Positions 49,108-57,027 of a stretch of 64,000 bases of DNA are shown here, piece after piece. The notes below the pieces were generated by a model. That model saw nothing but the letters and a program-made list of their open reading frames with translations, searched no databases and was not told the origin of the DNA. The position numbers and the translations under genes were made by a program. Numbering within the stretch: the first letter of the stretch is position 1; each line of letters opens with the position of its first letter. Source of the stretch: Lactobacillus sp. ESL0679. Lineage in GTDB: Bacteria; Bacillota; Bacilli; Lactobacillales; Lactobacillaceae. Where the stretch lies: assembly GCF_029433515.1 (NCBI RefSeq), contig NZ_JAQTIG010000004.1, positions 166,731-230,730 on the forward strand, read 5' to 3'.

Positions 49108-49827
49108 TTATCTACGAACATCAATGATGAATGAATTAAGATCGCCGCGATACTTGGCAATTGAATATTCAATTGGCTTTTCGTCACTAGTAAGTCCTTG
49201 AGTGTGAAAATAAAAGATTGGCTTGTTATTTGGAATATTAAGTAGATTGGCCGTAGTTTCATCAGCTTCTAGAACTTCCAACTTTCTAATAACGTGCGTT
49301 ACTTTTAAGTGGTATTTTTCCAAAGTGCTGTAAAGAGAATCCTTAACGAAGTTGTAGTTAATTAGCTCAGGCACTCTTTCTTCTGGAACATAAGTAGTAA
49401 CTAAAACGATTGGCTTCTGATCAGCATAACGTAATCGTGTCAGCTTAAAAACTGGTGCATTCAACGGAATTTTTAAGTTCTCACTTACTTCAGAGTTAGC
49501 TTGTTGGACTTGAAAGTAAAGCAGGTTTGTCTTAGGGTAAATACCTTTTGTATTCATTTCTGTGCTGTAACTTTCAATTACATGCGTAAATTCCTGCTCG
49601 ATTTTTGCTTGTCTAACGATCGTTCCGCGCTTGCGCCGGCGCTCTAAATAGCCTTTGTTGACTAGCTGAGAAATTGCTTGCCGCACGGTCGGCCGACTGA
49701 CATGATAGTTTTCGGCAAGTTCTACTTCTCTAGGAATCAGTGTGTTTTGTTTGTAGACACCAGTTTGTATTTTCTTTAGTAGATCGTCTTCAATTAATTT
49801 ATATTTAGGTTGTCCTGCTTTTGTCAC
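49108..49827 (-). CDS. GntR-family repressor with UTRA effector domain (HutC subfamily)
   Basis: 239 residues. N-terminal winged helix LIPREVELAENYHVSRPTVRQAISQLVNKGYLERRRKRGTIV, then a UTRA sugar-phosphate-sensing domain (about 95-235). Starts with GTG behind AGGTGG. Its promoter and those of deoC and of a 20-codon ORF carry TGTAATTACA-type palindromes just after the -10, so it probably represses itself and deoC. Effector likely a deoxyribose- or nucleoside-derived phosphate, by context only. The region 48917-49107 holds no other gene. Confidence 0.88.
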   Translation of the reverse strand: MTKAGQPKYKLIEDDLLKKIQTGVYKQNTLIPREVELAENYHVSRPTVRQAISQLVNKGYLERRRKRGTIVRQAKIEQEFTHVIESYSTEMNTKGIYPKTNLLYFQVQQANSEVSENLKIPLNAPVFKLTRLRYADQKPIVLVTTYVPEERVPELINYNFVKDSLYSTLEKYHLKVTHVIRKLEVLEADETTANLLNIPNNKPIFYFHTQGLTSDEKPIEYSIAKYRGDLNSFIIDVRR

Positions 49828-49846
49828 ACTATTGCCACCTTTTTTA

Positions 49847-49856
49847 TGTAATTACA
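49847..49856. promoter_or_regulatory. Operator in the GntR gene promoter
   Basis: Perfect palindrome TGTAATTACA, directly downstream of a minus-strand -10 (TATAGT, complement of 49862-49867) and 20 bp from the GTG. Confidence 0.6.
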
Positions 49857-49875
49857 AGTTACTATAACACAAAAA

Positions 49876-49921
49876 AATCAATGCTTACCAATTCCAGTTG
49901 GTATTTTGCATTGATTTTTTT
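49876..49921 (-). terminator. Terminator after deoC
   Basis: AAAATCAATGC and GCATTGATTTT arms with an inner ACCAA/TTGGT pairing; T-runs at both sides. Lies between deoC and the GntR gene. Confidence 0.85.
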
Positions 49922-49938
49922 ATCTTAAAATTTTTATT

Positions 49939-50646
49939 CTAAATATCTAGCGAAGTAATGTTGTCATCTTCAAAACGTTTCTTCAACGTCTCAATGATTT
50001 CCACGCCAGAGCTAGTCCCAATTCGCTGTGCACCTGCGGCAATCATTGCTAAAAAGTCATCGATGTTGCGAATACCACCAGCTGCCTTAACTTTGACATT
50101 AGGGTCAACATTTTCCTTCATTAACTTAACATCTTCAACTTTAGCACCAGCAGTTCCAAAGCCGGTCGAAGTCTTAACAAAGTCAGGTTCCACTTTTTTA
50201 GCAATTAGAGCTAATTGCTTAATTTCATCTTTGGTAAGAAAGCAGGTTTCAAAGATTACTTTGCACGGAATATTCTTTTCATGGCATGCAGCAACAATTT
50301 GCTTCATTTCGTCTTCAATGTAGTCCCAATCATGGTCACGTACTTTGGTTAAATTTACTACATAATCAATTTCGTTAGCACCATTTTCGATTGCATTTTT
50401 AGTATCAAAAACTTTTGAAGCCACAGTTGTTTGTCCTAAAGGGAAACTAATTGCTGCTCCAGTATCAATGTCTGTTCCCGCAAGTTGCTTAGCGCAATAT
50501 TCTGATTGAACTTGATTAATTGCCACCATCTTAAAATGATACTTTTTTGCTTCGTCACAGAGTTTCTTCATATCTTCTTGAGTTGCATACGGATGTAAAT
50601 TCGTATGGTCAATTAAGCGGGCAAAGTCATCAATTGTATATTTCAT
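49939..50646 (-). CDS. deoC: Deoxyribose-phosphate aldolase
   Basis: 235 residues. Splits 2-deoxyribose-5-phosphate to glyceraldehyde-3-phosphate and acetaldehyde. The Schiff-base Lys158 is in VKTSTGF and the activating Lys187 in [14 protein letters not shown] precedes the ATG. Normally part of a nucleoside catabolic operon; here it is alone with its regulator downstream, and the partner genes that would supply deoxyribose phosphate are absent from this stretch. Confidence 0.96.
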   Translation of the reverse strand: MKYTIDDFARLIDHTNLHPYATQEDMKKLCDEAKKYHFKMVAINQVQSEYCAKQLAGTDIDTGAAISFPLGQTTVASKVFDTKNAIENGANEIDYVVNLTKVRDHDWDYIEDEMKQIVAACHEKNIPCKVIFETCFLTKDEIKQLALIAKKVEPDFVKTSTGFGTAGAKVEDVKLMKENVDPNVKVKAAGGIRNIDDFLAMIAAGAQRIGTSSGVEIIETLKKRFEDDNITSLDI

Positions 50647-50659
50647 AATTATTTCTCCT

Positions 50660-50675
50660 TTATGTATTTACATAA
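50660..50675. promoter_or_regulatory. Operator in the deoC promoter
   Basis: TTATGTATTTACATAA, palindromic except at its centre, between the deoC -10 and ribosome site. Confidence 0.65.
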
Positions 50676-50678
50676 TAA

Positions 50679-50707
50679 ATTATAATAACTAAAATCAAAA
50701 AGGTCAA
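50679..50707 (-). promoter_or_regulatory. Promoter of deoC
   Basis: On the minus strand TTGACC (50707-50702), 17-bp spacer, TATAAT (50684-50679). Confidence 0.8.
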
Positions 50708-50737
50708 CAATAAATTAAATGCTTATAAAAATAGATA

Positions 50738-50766
50738 TTGACTTAAAGATAGCGATTCTATATAAT
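50738..50766 (+). promoter_or_regulatory. Divergent promoter facing away from deoC
   Basis: TTGACT (50738-50743), 17-bp spacer, perfect TATAAT (50761-50766). It now leads only into a 20-codon ORF. Confidence 0.8.
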
Positions 50767-50785
50767 GACATTGTAAAAAATAATA

Positions 50786-50795
50786 TGTAATTACC
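50786..50795. promoter_or_regulatory. Operator downstream of the divergent promoter
   Basis: TGTAATTACC, one base from the perfect palindrome in the GntR promoter, 20 bp after the -10. Confidence 0.55.
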
Positions 50796-50812
50796 AAATG
50801 GAGATGAAGCTA

Positions 50813-50875
50813 GTGAAAGTTCTTTTGACATCACATGATTTCTTAACTCTTATTAGCTTAAACAAGAAATGTTAA
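50813..50875 (+). pseudogene. 20-codon ORF behind a regulated promoter, likely a gene remnant
   Basis: GTG start with GGAG 9 nt upstream, ending at TAA after 20 codons (MKVLLTSHDFLTLISLNKKC). Promoter, operator and ribosome site are all in good order, which is more than a random ORF would have. The opening KVLLTSHDFL faintly resembles the start of mannose-family PTS IIA proteins, but it is too short to assign. It may be the stump of a gene lost when the adjoining rep region arrived; a leader peptide is the alternative. Confidence 0.4.
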
Positions 50876-51084
50876 CTTAATACTATTCACAAATTGCAAT
50901 TTTCGAGTGATTTTTATTGAAACTTTTTTAAAAAGTTTATTTTGATAATTAATGAATAATTTTAGTTCAAAAAATTGTGTTAGTATTGCCTATAAAGTTA
51001 TTTTGGAAAAGGCTTTAATCAAAGTTATAGTAGGATTTTTAATCTCCCAAAGAGTGGAAAAAAACTAATTTTGAATTTAATAAA
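50876..51084. other. AT-rich gap upstream of the rep gene
   Basis: No gene is visible. An inverted repeat AAACTTTTT/AAAAAGTTT (50920-50938) followed by T-rich DNA may be an old terminator. I looked for iterons and clusters of DnaA boxes and found none beyond a pair of short AAAGTTAT words. Confidence 0.5.
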
Positions 51085-51105
51085 AACCTCTAGAAAAGTG
51101 AGGTT
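51085..51105 (+). promoter_or_regulatory. Hairpin masking the ribosome site before rep
   Basis: AACCTC (51085-51090) pairs with GAGGTT (51100-51105) over a 9-nt loop; the right arm includes the GTGAGG ribosome site of the 13-codon ORF. Confidence 0.45.
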
Positions 51106-51111
51106 GCTTTA

Positions 51112-51153
51112 ATGAATGCTGGGTGGTATATTCTCTATAAGAAGTGTGGGTGA
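51112..51153 (+). CDS. Possible 13-residue leader peptide of rep
   Basis: ATG at 51112 with GTGAGG 8 nt upstream, 13 codons (MNAGWYILYKKCG) and a TGA 4 nt before the rep ATG at 51158. Spacing suggests translational coupling to rep, which has no good ribosome site of its own. Seen: start, ribosome site, stop. Inferred: regulatory role. Confidence 0.4.
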   Translation: MNAGWYILYKKCG

Positions 51154-51157
51154 AACA

Positions 51158-52537
51158 ATGGCAAAAGATGAAACTGTTAAAAGTGAAATGATTTCTGATA
51201 GTGATTTTGAAACTGGTGAAAAACAAAACTTAATGCCTGCCGTAAAATTTAACAACGAAATAGCACAGTCAGAAATTATGAGAGAAGTAAATAAACTTCC
51301 AGAACTTGAAAGTAATTTATTTTTTCTAAGCGTTGCACAATTATATCAAGAACATAACCATATTGTGAAATTTGATAGTTCTCAGATTAAAGATGTCCTT
51401 AATTATCAGAAACATGTGACTAATAAATACTGGCTTAATAAGTTAACTAAAGGATTTGAAAGACTATTAAGCATCAAGCAAAAGATAACAAGAAAAAACA
51501 TTCAAACTGGTCGTGAATCTACAACTGTTGTTAACTTGTTTAGAACAGCGACGGTTTATCATGATGACCTTAGTGTTGAAATTCAAGTATCTCCAGAATT
51601 CGAATACTTGTTTAATGATATATCTAACTGGACCAGATTTTCGCTTTATAAATATGTTGACATTCACTCGGTTTATTCCAAAAGATTATTTGTAAACTTA
51701 AAGCAGTATCGAGTTGTCGGACATAGAACTTATGGAATAGAAGAATTTAAGGAAGCTCTATCTATCCCTAAAAGCTATAAGCCAGGGAATATACAGCAAA
51801 AAGTGCTGGATGTTGTGTCCGAAGAAATGGCATCGGTCTTTTTTGACTTTAAGATAACTAAAAATTATCTTAAAGGCGTGCGGGGAAGGAAACTAGGTGG
51901 ATATACATTCTCTTGGAGGCCTGAAAAAAATAGTCAAAGAGAAATTTACGCTAATGTTGAAATCCAAAAAACTTGGGCCTTATATTCAATAAGGTCTAGC
52001 AATTATTTGTCTACTAAGCAGAAATTTAGAGCAATTGATCGCTTACGTGGCCAACGCTTGGGAACTACTGAAAAAAATTATAAGAGGCATCATCCAACGA
52101 CTTACTTTTTAGAACCGGAAGATGAAAACAGAGAAAAAAGATCAGTTTTTGTTAGAGGAAGTTTGGAAGCAATCAAGCATTATAAAGCAACTGAGTTAAG
52201 AACCCTAATTGAACTTTACGAGGATATGAATGAAAATGGTTTACTTTATACAGGCGATATTGAAGATTTAACTATTATGGAATATCGACTATTAATGATG
52301 AAGATTAAATCTGTTCAAAAAAAGCCAGAGAATGCCGAAAAAATAAATAATAATGATGGAACCTTAACTTCTGAAATTTTAGATTTTAATAATTTGGGAC
52401 AAAAAGATCTATCAGAAGCTCGTTTAAAAGCAATTTGTAAAGAAGCTGTTAAACAACAATTTGGCAGAAAAAGAAGAAAAATAGATCATAGACTGTTGGA
52501 AGATAAAGAAGAATTTTGGGATGATAATAAGCAGTAG
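51158..52537 (+). CDS. Plasmid-type replication initiator (Rep_3 / RepB family)
   Basis: 459 residues. The first winged-helix domain carries family features (FNNEIAQSEIMREVNKLPELESNLFFLSVAQL; VKFDSSQIKDVLNYQKHVTNKYWLNKL) and the second runs through SVYSKRLFVNLKQYR and YGIEEFKEALSIPKSYKPGNIQQKVLD. Such proteins open theta origins by binding iterons. This one is longer than usual because of a charged C-terminal part of about 170 residues. No iterons, parA/parB or mobilisation genes are next to it, so it looks like a chromosomal remnant of an integrated plasmid. ATG at 51116 in frame is an alternative start. Confidence 0.8.
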   Translation: MAKDETVKSEMISDSDFETGEKQNLMPAVKFNNEIAQSEIMREVNKLPELESNLFFLSVAQLYQEHNHIVKFDSSQIKDVLNYQKHVTNKYWLNKLTKGFERLLSIKQKITRKNIQTGRESTTVVNLFRTATVYHDDLSVEIQVSPEFEYLFNDISNWTRFSLYKYVDIHSVYSKRLFVNLKQYRVVGHRTYGIEEFKEALSIPKSYKPGNIQQKVLDVVSEEMASVFFDFKITKNYLKGVRGRKLGGYTFSWRPEKNSQREIYANVEIQKTWALYSIRSSNYLSTKQKFRAIDRLRGQRLGTTEKNYKRHHPTTYFLEPEDENREKRSVFVRGSLEAIKHYKATELRTLIELYEDMNENGLLYTGDIEDLTIMEYRLLMMKIKSVQKKPENAEKINNNDGTLTSEILDFNNLGQKDLSEARLKAICKEAVKQQFGRKRRKIDHRLLEDKEEFWDDNKQ

Positions 52538-52544
52538 AACGAAG

Positions 52545-52690
52545 AAGGCCTTGTGCTAGTGAAGCGCAAGGCCTTTCCCATAGTTATGGCAGCTTTCCAA
52601 ACCGTGTAATAATAATTTTTAACTTTTAAAAGTTGTCCGTGGCTTAATTCAAGACATATTCTAAGTTAAATAAATTTAGTCGATTATTTT
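52545..52690. repeat. Direct repeat, copy A (left edge of the sugar cassette)
   Basis: About 146 bp, roughly three-quarters identical by eye to 60538-60683, same orientation. Shared words include GGCCTTT, CATAGTTA, GTGTAATAATAATTT and AACTTTTAAA. It opens with a 12-bp hairpin (52545-52575; AAGGCCTTG against CAAGGCCTT) which may terminate rep. Confidence 0.75.
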
Positions 52691-52705
52691 TAATAAAATT
52701 ATGAA

Positions 52706-52727
52706 AACTTATGCTGAAGCATAAGTT
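52706..52727. repeat. Perfect inverted repeat upstream of levR-like gene
   Basis: AACTTATGCT, 2-bp centre, AGCATAAGTT. Ten-base perfect arms; it could be a protein-binding site or a hairpin in the transcript. Confidence 0.6.
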
Positions 52728-52757
52728 CGCTTAGTTAATGTTGTAGGGAAACATATA

Positions 52758-52785
52758 TTTGCTCGAAAAAATGTACAGTTATAAT
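52758..52785 (+). promoter_or_regulatory. Probable promoter of the levR-like gene
   Basis: TTTGCT, 16-bp spacer, TATAAT (52780-52785), 15 bp before the ATG. Confidence 0.45.
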
Positions 52786-52800
52786 TAGAAAGTTAAACTT

Positions 52801-55551
52801 ATGAAGAATACAAAAGAAAAAATACTTTTATTGATAAAGCAAAATAATCAATCAGCGGATAAACATATTTCGACAGAAAATATTGCAGAAAAATTAAGTG
52901 TCAAACGGAATACAGTTAGTTATTATCTAAATCAGTTAGTTAATGAAAATAAAGTGATAAAAATTGACACGAGACCAGTAGTCTTTATAGATAAAGAAAC
53001 TGCCCAAAAAAATGCTAAAGTCAAATTATCTAATGAATATAAAGACTTAGCTGCATTTAAAGAGACCCAAAAAGAGTTTGATGTATTTGAAAAGGTGATT
53101 GGTCATGCTCAATCTTTATCTGGACCAATTAAAAAGTTAAGAGCTGCTGCTTCTTATCCTGGACGCTTACCAATTTTAATAAATGGACCAACAGGAACAG
53201 GAAAAAGCTATTTAGCAGAAAAATTCTTTGAATATTGTCGGGAAGAGGGGGTTATTTCTTCCAAAGGAAGATTTGTTAGTTTTAATTGTGCTGAATATGC
53301 TGATAATCCTGAATTGTTAACTAGCACGCTTTTTGGGTATGTAAAAGGAGCTTTTACGGGCGCCGAAGAAGCACATGATGGACTGTTTGATAAAGCAAAC
53401 AATGGGATGCTTTTTTTGGATGAGGTTCATAGACTTGACCCTAAAGGACAGGAAAAATTATTTTCTTATCTTGATACGGGTACAATTTCTGCGCTTGGGG
53501 ATGCAGGAAAAAGTAAATCTGTTAACGTTCGCTTAATTTGTGCGACAACAGAAGACGTTAAAAGTTGTTTTTTAGCAACATTTATGCGAAGAATACCAGT
53601 TCAAATTACAATGCCAGCACTTAGAAATAGAACTGCTAGTGAAATTCGGTCACTTATTATTTATTTTTATCTTGAACATGCCAAAAAAATCAAGAAAAAT
53701 ATCCAAATTAGCAATCAAGTTTTTATAACCTTAAATAATACTAGCTATGATAATAATGTTGGACAGTTAAAAAATGATGTTTTATTATCTGTTGCCAGTG
53801 CATTAAGCAACAAAAACGATGTTTCAAATCAAGAAATTAAGGTTAAATTAACTGATTTACCACAAGATATTTTAGTATCAAGTATAAATAAAGTTGATCA
53901 AAGAGCGACCAGAAGTAGCAACAATATAGTCGTTACACCTGAAAATGATATTAGTGATTTTTTTGATGTTAATCAAAGATTAGACTACATAAAAAAGGCA
54001 ATTATAAAGATCTTTACTCTGTATCAAGATGAATCATTTGAAAGTTTTAAAGTAAAAGCTATTGAAACAGTAAATAACTTATGTGATTATTTGATTTTTA
54101 AAAGAAAAGCTTTGAATGTTGGCGAATTACCTTTGGACTTAATTAAACAGCGCCTCAATCAAGAAGTAGGATACCTTCAGGATGATTTAAAGAATGATTT
54201 CAATGGTAATCTTATCGTTGCAATTGCATATTACTTTTATTTTCGACAAGAGAATCATTGGCAGCTTTCAATTGAAGAAGGAAAACTAGCTGACAAAATA
54301 ATAAATGAAATGGTTGAAGTTACTTATACTGAGCCTGTTGTAGAAACTATTATAAGTGTCGTTAACAATAGTTTGAATTTGTATACTGATGAAGTAGACA
54401 AATTATTTTTAACAATTTATTTGAGCGGTGCACAAAGAAAAAAAGCCACTAATTTGGTTCATTGTATTCTTTTAGCTCATGGATATTCGACAGCAAGTAG
54501 TATTGCTGATACGGTAAATAAAATAGTAGGTAAACCGTTACTTGATTCGTTTGATATGCCGATTGATATTACGCCAACAAATATTGCCAACAAAGTGGCA
54601 AATTATATTCACGTCCGTGGAGTAACAACTGGACTGATCTTAATGGCAGATATGGGCTCGCTAGAAAAAATTCCTGAATTAATAAAAGCAGATGTTAGTT
54701 TCCCAATTGTGATTTTCAACAATGTTTCTACTCAGTTAGCCTTGTTTGTAGCGGAATCTATCAAAAAGCAAGAACCACTGCAAAAAATAGTTAAAAAGAT
54801 GAATAATACAATTCATAATGATTATCGTATTATTTATCCAACAATGATCAAAGAAAATGTGATTATTGTTTGTTGTACTACAGGTGTTGGTACAGCTAGT
54901 AAAATTAAGAATATGATAGTTGAAAGTTTACCAGCTAAAAGAAATGTTACTGTTAAAGCATATTCATATGATTTACTAACAGCAGAAGATCAAGAGGATA
55001 CACTTAAACAGAAATATAATATTTTGACAATTATTGGTACTGCCAATCCTAAATACACTAATGTACCATATATTTCTATTGATCAATTGGTCAATGGTTC
55101 AAAAATCACTTTACTTGAAAGTGCGTTAAAGAAAATTTTAAGTAAGAAAGAATTGTATGATTTTAATGATTCGATTCTACGAAATTTTACTATAGAACGT
55201 GTAATTAATTCTTTAACGATTTTGGATACTAAAGCTGTAATTAAGAACATAGATTTCTGTATTAAAAAGCTTAATAGCTATATGGAAATCAGATTATCTA
55301 ATCAGACGGTTATGGCGCTTTATGTACATGTTAGTTGTATGATTGAAAGAATTATTCGTAATCAATCGTTGAACAATAATCCAATAAACTTTAAGGAAGA
55401 TGAGAACAGTAAAAGACAAGTTGAATATATTCGTATTTCATTAAGTCAATTAGAGAAGATATACAATATCAAAATTCCATTGACAGAAATTAAGTACATC
55501 TATGAGCTGATTTTTAACACAGAAGAAAATATTTTTTCTGATGATGAATAA
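52801..55551 (+). CDS. levR: LevR-type sigma-54-dependent PTS-regulated activator
   Basis: 916 residues. Order: N-terminal winged helix (1-65); AAA+ sigma-54 activator domain with Walker A GPTGTGKS (129-136), the sigma-54 contact loop GAFTGA (183-188) and LFLDEVHRL; PRD1 (about 400-505); EIIA-Man-like domain with LLAHGYSTAS; EIIB-like domain with VCCTTGVGTA; PRD2 at the C terminus. LevR proteins switch on mannose-family PTS operons from -24/-12 promoters and are tuned by phosphorylation of the PRDs. The adjacent operon has exactly such a promoter. Weak ribosome site. The symbol denotes type, not proven orthology. Confidence 0.93.
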   Translation: MKNTKEKILLLIKQNNQSADKHISTENIAEKLSVKRNTVSYYLNQLVNENKVIKIDTRPVVFIDKETAQKNAKVKLSNEYKDLAAFKETQKEFDVFEKVIGHAQSLSGPIKKLRAAASYPGRLPILINGPTGTGKSYLAEKFFEYCREEGVISSKGRFVSFNCAEYADNPELLTSTLFGYVKGAFTGAEEAHDGLFDKANNGMLFLDEVHRLDPKGQEKLFSYLDTGTISALGDAGKSKSVNVRLICATTEDVKSCFLATFMRRIPVQITMPALRNRTASEIRSLIIYFYLEHAKKIKKNIQISNQVFITLNNTSYDNNVGQLKNDVLLSVASALSNKNDVSNQEIKVKLTDLPQDILVSSINKVDQRATRSSNNIVVTPENDISDFFDVNQRLDYIKKAIIKIFTLYQDESFESFKVKAIETVNNLCDYLIFKRKALNVGELPLDLIKQRLNQEVGYLQDDLKNDFNGNLIVAIAYYFYFRQENHWQLSIEEGKLADKIINEMVEVTYTEPVVETIISVVNNSLNLYTDEVDKLFLTIYLSGAQRKKATNLVHCILLAHGYSTASSIADTVNKIVGKPLLDSFDMPIDITPTNIANKVANYIHVRGVTTGLILMADMGSLEKIPELIKADVSFPIVIFNNVSTQLALFVAESIKKQEPLQKIVKKMNNTIHNDYRIIYPTMIKENVIIVCCTTGVGTASKIKNMIVESLPAKRNVTVKAYSYDLLTAEDQEDTLKQKYNILTIIGTANPKYTNVPYISIDQLVNGSKITLLESALKKILSKKELYDFNDSILRNFTIERVINSLTILDTKAVIKNIDFCIKKLNSYMEIRLSNQTVMALYVHVSCMIERIIRNQSLNNNPINFKEDENSKRQVEYIRISLSQLEKIYNIKIPLTEIKYIYELIFNTEENIFSDDE

Positions 55552-55555
55552 AAAG

Positions 55556-55592
55556 TTGACAGAAAAGGCACTAAAAAAGAATTTTCTGTCAA
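55556..55592. promoter_or_regulatory. Candidate upstream activator site for the LevR-type protein
   Basis: TTGACAGAAAA (55556-55566) and TTTTCTGTCAA (55582-55592) form an 11-bp inverted repeat with a 15-bp centre, about 90-120 bp before the -24 box. No T-run follows, so it is not a plain terminator. Confidence 0.65.
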
Positions 55593-55638
55593 AAAGATAA
55601 AATTAGTCTAACTTAGATAAAGAAAAAATATCAAAAAA

Positions 55639-55667
55639 AGCAATAGCAACAAGCTATTGCTTTTTTT
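55639..55667 (+). terminator. Terminator of the levR-like gene
   Basis: AGCAATAGC, loop AACAA, GCTATTGCT, then seven T. It ends 11 bp before the -24 box, so PTS genes depend on the sigma-54 promoter. Confidence 0.93.
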
Positions 55668-55677
55668 GACACAAAGT

Positions 55678-55693
55678 TGGCACGATTATTGCT
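55678..55693 (+). promoter_or_regulatory. Sigma-54 (-24/-12) promoter of the PTS operon
   Basis: TGGCACGATTATTGCT: the invariant GG (55679-55680) and GC (55691-55692) are exactly 10 bp apart and the flanks match TGGCACG-N4-TTGCW. It is 51 bp before the IIB start. Confidence 0.95.
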
Positions 55694-55743
55694 GTATAGC
55701 TAGTGAGATAATAATTAGTAATTTTTTGAAAGGAAATCTTATT

Positions 55744-56238
55744 ATGAGTATTGTATTGGCAAGAATTGATAATAGATTGTTACATGGAATTATTGTGACG
55801 CAATGGGCACCACAATCTGGTTCTAATAGAGTGATGGTAATTGATGATGAAACGGCTAATAACCCAGTAAGTAAGGCTACTATGAAAATGGCGAGACCAG
55901 CTGGAAATGCAATTTCTATTATTACAGAAGAAAAAGCCTTGACTAACTTTAAGAGTGGAAAATATGATCCAGAAAAATTGTTAATTTTAGCAAAAGAGCC
56001 AAAGATCTTTTTGGATTTAGTTAAAGCTGGGGTTTCTATTGACAAATTAATAATTGGTGGAACTACTGCTAGAGAAAATGGTATTCAGATTTCCAAACGT
56101 GCATTTGCAAATTCAGAAGAAGTGGAAGATTACAAAGCTTTAATAGATGCTGATGTGAGATTAGTTTCACAGTATGTTCCAGCTGATAAAGAAGTTGAAA
56201 TAACGAAGAAATTTTTAGAAGGTCAAGGCGAAATTTAA
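55744..56238 (+). CDS. PTS mannose/fructose/sorbose family IIB component
   Basis: 164 residues. Cytoplasmic phosphotransfer subunit; His14 in RIDNRLLHGIIVTQW is the phosphorylated residue of the Man-family IIB fold. VMVIDDETANNPVSKATMKMA is also typical. Start at the ATG at 55744 behind GAAAGGAA; longer in-frame readings would run through the sigma-54 promoter and the upstream terminator. First gene of the operon. Confidence 0.95.
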   Translation: MSIVLARIDNRLLHGIIVTQWAPQSGSNRVMVIDDETANNPVSKATMKMARPAGNAISIITEEKALTNFKSGKYDPEKLLILAKEPKIFLDLVKAGVSIDKLIIGGTTARENGIQISKRAFANSEEVEDYKALIDADVRLVSQYVPADKEVEITKKFLEGQGEI

Positions 56239-56239
56239 A

Positions 56240-57025
56240 ATGCATTTTACAATTTTACAAATTATTTTATTAACACTTTTAGCGTTTTTAAAACATGTTG
56301 ATTACTATGGTATTCCGATGTTGTTTGTAAATTATCCTGTATTTTGGGGATTATTTACTGGTTTTGTCATGGGAGATGTAAAAACAGGTTTATTAGTTGG
56401 TGGGACTGTACAGCTAATGTCGTTAGGAGTTGCCGGCTTTGGTGGTTCATCGGTTCCTGATTATGGTACAACTGCAATTATTGCTACTGCTTTTGGTGCA
56501 TCAATGGGCAAAAGTGCTGGCTTAGCTATTGGGCTACCTGTTGGTATGCTGGGTGTTCAGCTAGATGTTGTTGTTAAAATTTTGAATGGTTTTGTTGCTA
56601 AAAAAGCTAAAAGCTATGCTGACGCACGTGAATTTAAGAAAATGAGTGCAGTTACTTGGTTAGGGCCGTTGTTATTTGGTCTATCCGCTGCTATCCCTGT
56701 ATTTATTTCTGTTACTTTGGGTCAATCAGCAGTTAATTTCATTTTGCAGAATATGCCAAAATGGTTCATGACTGGGTTAACAATTGCAGGTGAAATGTTA
56801 CCAGCAGTTGGTATTGCAATGCTGCTTAATTATATGCCGACTGGCAAGTTAGTAAATTATTTATTAATTGGGTTTTTCCTAACTGCCTTTTTGAAAGTGC
56901 CTATCATTGGTGCGGCTATTATTGGGTTTGCCGCTGCATTTGCTGCATATAAGCAAGCAGAAAAAGAGGGGCAAAGAGTATCTACAAGTAGTGAAACTGC
57001 AGCTGGAATTGGAGAAGATGAATAA
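56240..57025 (+). CDS. PTS mannose/fructose/sorbose family IIC component
   Basis: 261 residues, about seven to eight hydrophobic helices. Membrane subunit forming the sugar path with IID. FVMGDVKTGLLVGGTVQLMSLGVAGFGGSSVPDYG is the family hallmark. The start is one base after the IIB stop, with the ribosome site inside IIB (GGTCAAGGCG). Sugar specificity cannot be read from sequence. Confidence 0.95.
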   Translation: MHFTILQIILLTLLAFLKHVDYYGIPMLFVNYPVFWGLFTGFVMGDVKTGLLVGGTVQLMSLGVAGFGGSSVPDYGTTAIIATAFGASMGKSAGLAIGLPVGMLGVQLDVVVKILNGFVAKKAKSYADAREFKKMSAVTWLGPLLFGLSAAIPVFISVTLGQSAVNFILQNMPKWFMTGLTIAGEMLPAVGIAMLLNYMPTGKLVNYLLIGFFLTAFLKVPIIGAAIIGFAAAFAAYKQAEKEGQRVSTSSETAAGIGEDE

Positions 57026-57027
57026 TA

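Noticed and set aside
50880..51084. Plasmid origin iterons or DnaA-box cluster upstream of rep
   Set aside because: Only a single weak DnaA-like word (near 50883) and a twice-used 8-mer are present; no tandem repeats of iteron length.
55639..55667. Hairpin before the PTS operon as an antiterminator-type riboswitch (LicT/BglG RAT)
   Set aside because: It is a plain terminator upstream of the sigma-54 promoter, so it is not in the PTS transcript; the regulator is of the activator class.
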